Assembly (NCBI RefSeq): GCF_910594005.1
Contig: NC_057841.1
Span: 14,741,001-14,805,000, forward strand
DNA: 64,000 nt
Origin: Cervus elaphus
Taxonomy: Eukaryota > Chordata > Mammalia > Artiodactyla > Cervidae
Reading direction: 5' to 3'
The notes under the pieces are model-generated. The model made no database searches and was not told the DNA's origin. It saw only the letters and a list, made by a program, of their open reading frames with translations. Positions 62,341 through 64,000 of this stretch are shown here, in pieces; the stretch's first letter is position 1, and each line of letters starts with the position of its first letter. A program made the position numbers and the translations under genes.

Positions 62341-63524
62341 TTCAAGCTGGTTTTAGAAAAGGCAGAGGAACCAGAGATCAAATCGCCAACATCTGATGGA
62401 TCATCAAAAAAGCAAGCGAGTTCCAGAAAAATATCTATTTCTGCTTTATTGACTATGCCAAAGCCTTTGACTGTATAGATCACAATAAACTGTGGAAAAT
62501 TCTGAAACAGATGGGCATACCAGACCACCTGACCTGCCTCTTGAGAAACCTGTATGTAGGTCAGGAAGCAATAGTTAGAACTGGACATGGAACAACAGAC
62601 TGGTTCCAAATAGGAAAAGGAGTACGTCAAGGCTCTACATTGCCACCCTGCTCATTTAACTTATATGCAGAGTACATCATGAGAAATGCTGGGCTGGAGG
62701 AATCAGAAGCTGGAATCAAGATTGCCGGGGGAAATACCAATAACCTCAGATATGCAGAAGACACCACCCTTATGGCAGAAAAGTGAAGAAGAACTAAAGA
62801 GCCGCTTGATGAAAGTGAAATAGGAGAATGAAAAAGTTGGCTTAAAGTTCATCCTCAGAAAACTAAGATCATGGCATCTGGTCCCATCACTTCATGGCAA
62901 ATAGATGGGGAAACAGTGGTAACAGTTTCAGGCTTTATTTTTGGGAGCTCCAAAATCACTGCAGATGGTGATTGCAGCCATGAAATTAAAAGACACTTAC
63001 TCTTTGGAAGGAAAGTTATGACCAACCTAGATAGCATATTAAAAAGCAGAGACATTACTTTGCCAACAAAGGTCCGTCTAGTCAAGGCTATGGTTTTTCC
63101 AGTGGTCATATATGGATGTGAGATTTGGACTATAAAGAAAGCTGAATGCCTAATAATTGATGCCTTTGAACTGTAGTGTTGGAGAAGACTCTTGAGAGTC
63201 CCTTGGACTGCAAGGAGATACAACCAGTCCATCCTGAAGGAGATAAGTCCTGGGTGTTCATTGGAAGGACTGATGTTGAAGCTGCAACTTCAATACTTTG
63301 GCCACCTGATGTGAAGAGCTCACTCACTGGAAAAATCCCTGATGCTGGGAAAGATTGAGGGCAGGTGGAGAAGGGGACGGCAGAGGATGAGATGGTTAGA
63401 TGGCATCACCAACTCGATGGACATGGGTTTGGGTGGACTCTGGGAGTTGGTGATGGACAGGGAGGCCTGGTGTGCTGCGGTTCATGGGGTCGCAAAGAGT
63501 CAGACATGACTGAACTAAACTGAA
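62341..63524 (+). mobile_element. BovB (RTE) LINE inserted in the L1
   Basis: A 5'-truncated plus-strand BovB starting at 'ttcaagctggttttagaaaa' and ending 'catgactgaactaaactgaa'. Reverse transcriptase motifs include TDWFQIGKGVRQGS, but the catalytic box reads YAED at 62751-62762 instead of YADD, and frameshifts follow. L1 sequence in the same minus orientation flanks it on both sides. Confidence 0.92.
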
Positions 63525-64000
63525 CTTCTTCCTTTTGATTTTTGCCCTCGGAGGGAAATGCTGGTTGAGTGGTTTGTGTTGATTTCTTATTGGGGGTGAC
63601 TTGTGCCTGTGTTCTTGTGGTAGAAGGTCAGGTATGTAACTAGAGAAATGGACATAAAGACACACACTTCCACACATACAGTTATAACCAAAGCATTCTA
63701 AAGAAAAGAGTACAGGAGATTGACTTGGTGAGCAAGGGAAACCACAGGTGACATCAACCAATTGAAAGAAGAGCTAATTAAAGCTCAATCTGGAAATCGG
63801 AACATGAGCAGAGGGCCAACTTGGAAACATAGCATAGAGAGCTCACCAGTTTAACCTACTTGGTGAAAGAAGAAAGAGTGAAGGGAAAAATGGAGAATAA
63901 AAAAAGAGAGAAAAAAGAAAGAGAAGGGAGGGAAAAGAAAAGGAAAGGGTGGAGAAGAGGTTTTAAAAAATTAAAAAAGAGAAGAAAAATAGAGCAAATA
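63525..64000 (-). mobile_element. L1 5' region, minus strand, continues past the window
   Basis: After the BovB tail, T/G-rich sequence resumes ('ttttgatttttgccctcgg', 'gtgacttgtgcctgtgttct'). This resembles the complement of an L1 5' UTR / ORF1 start and turns purine-rich from about 63860. It is probably the remainder of the same L1, though the match is less secure than for the ORF2 part. Confidence 0.6.

Noticed and set aside
1..64000. CRISPR array or clustered defence system
   Set aside because: No regularly spaced short repeats occur. Repetition is explained by SINEs, LINEs and microsatellites of a mammalian genome.

Overview
The window is nuclear DNA from a ruminant, almost certainly a bovid. 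It carries many Bov-tA/BovA SINEs, several BovB (RTE-type) LINE fragments, ruminant L1 copies with their typical 3' UTR, and CHR-2-type tRNA-Glu SINEs. I cannot tell cattle, sheep or goat apart from the sequence alone. The background is AT-rich and vertebrate-like: small exons in long introns, no operons, no prokaryotic signals.

The only cellular protein gene I can support is the 5' part of CDH19, a type II classical cadherin, on the + strand. Seven coding exons are visible: 32603-32797, 36085-36379, 42485-42604, 45388-45552, 47902-48083, 48843-49096 and 54381-54502. They join in a continuous reading frame with GT/AG borders. They encode 444 complete residues: signal peptide, short propeptide ending in a furin-type RIRR site, EC1 starting GWMW, EC2, EC3 and the first part of EC4. 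The rest of EC4, EC5, the membrane segment and the catenin-binding tail are not in the window. I compared with human CDH19 from memory, so ortholog identity is strong but not computed.

Layout. Bases 1-9100: gene-free DNA with old L1, MIR-like, mariner-like and SINE copies plus a BovB fragment on the minus strand. Around 9120-9514: a more balanced block with a CCAAT box and a good splice donor, a speculative candidate for a CDH19 untranslated first exon. Bases 9515-32150: long AT-rich gene-free DNA with scattered SINEs and old L1. Bases 32150-54502: CDH19 exons and introns, the introns loaded with SINE, L1 and BovB copies, some nested. Bases 54503-57100: the next intron, including a CpG-bearing LTR-like block. 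Bases 57125-64000: a long, decayed minus-strand L1 interrupted by a plus-strand BovB copy.

I found no CRISPR array, functional RNA gene, intact mobile-element ORF or unknown multi-gene system. The most interesting points are a diverged segment present in two consecutive CDH19 introns, a short EC4 exon compared with other type II cadherins, L1 sequence lying about 45 bp from the splice acceptor of the start-codon exon, two BovB copies truncated at the same base, and several informative nested insertions.
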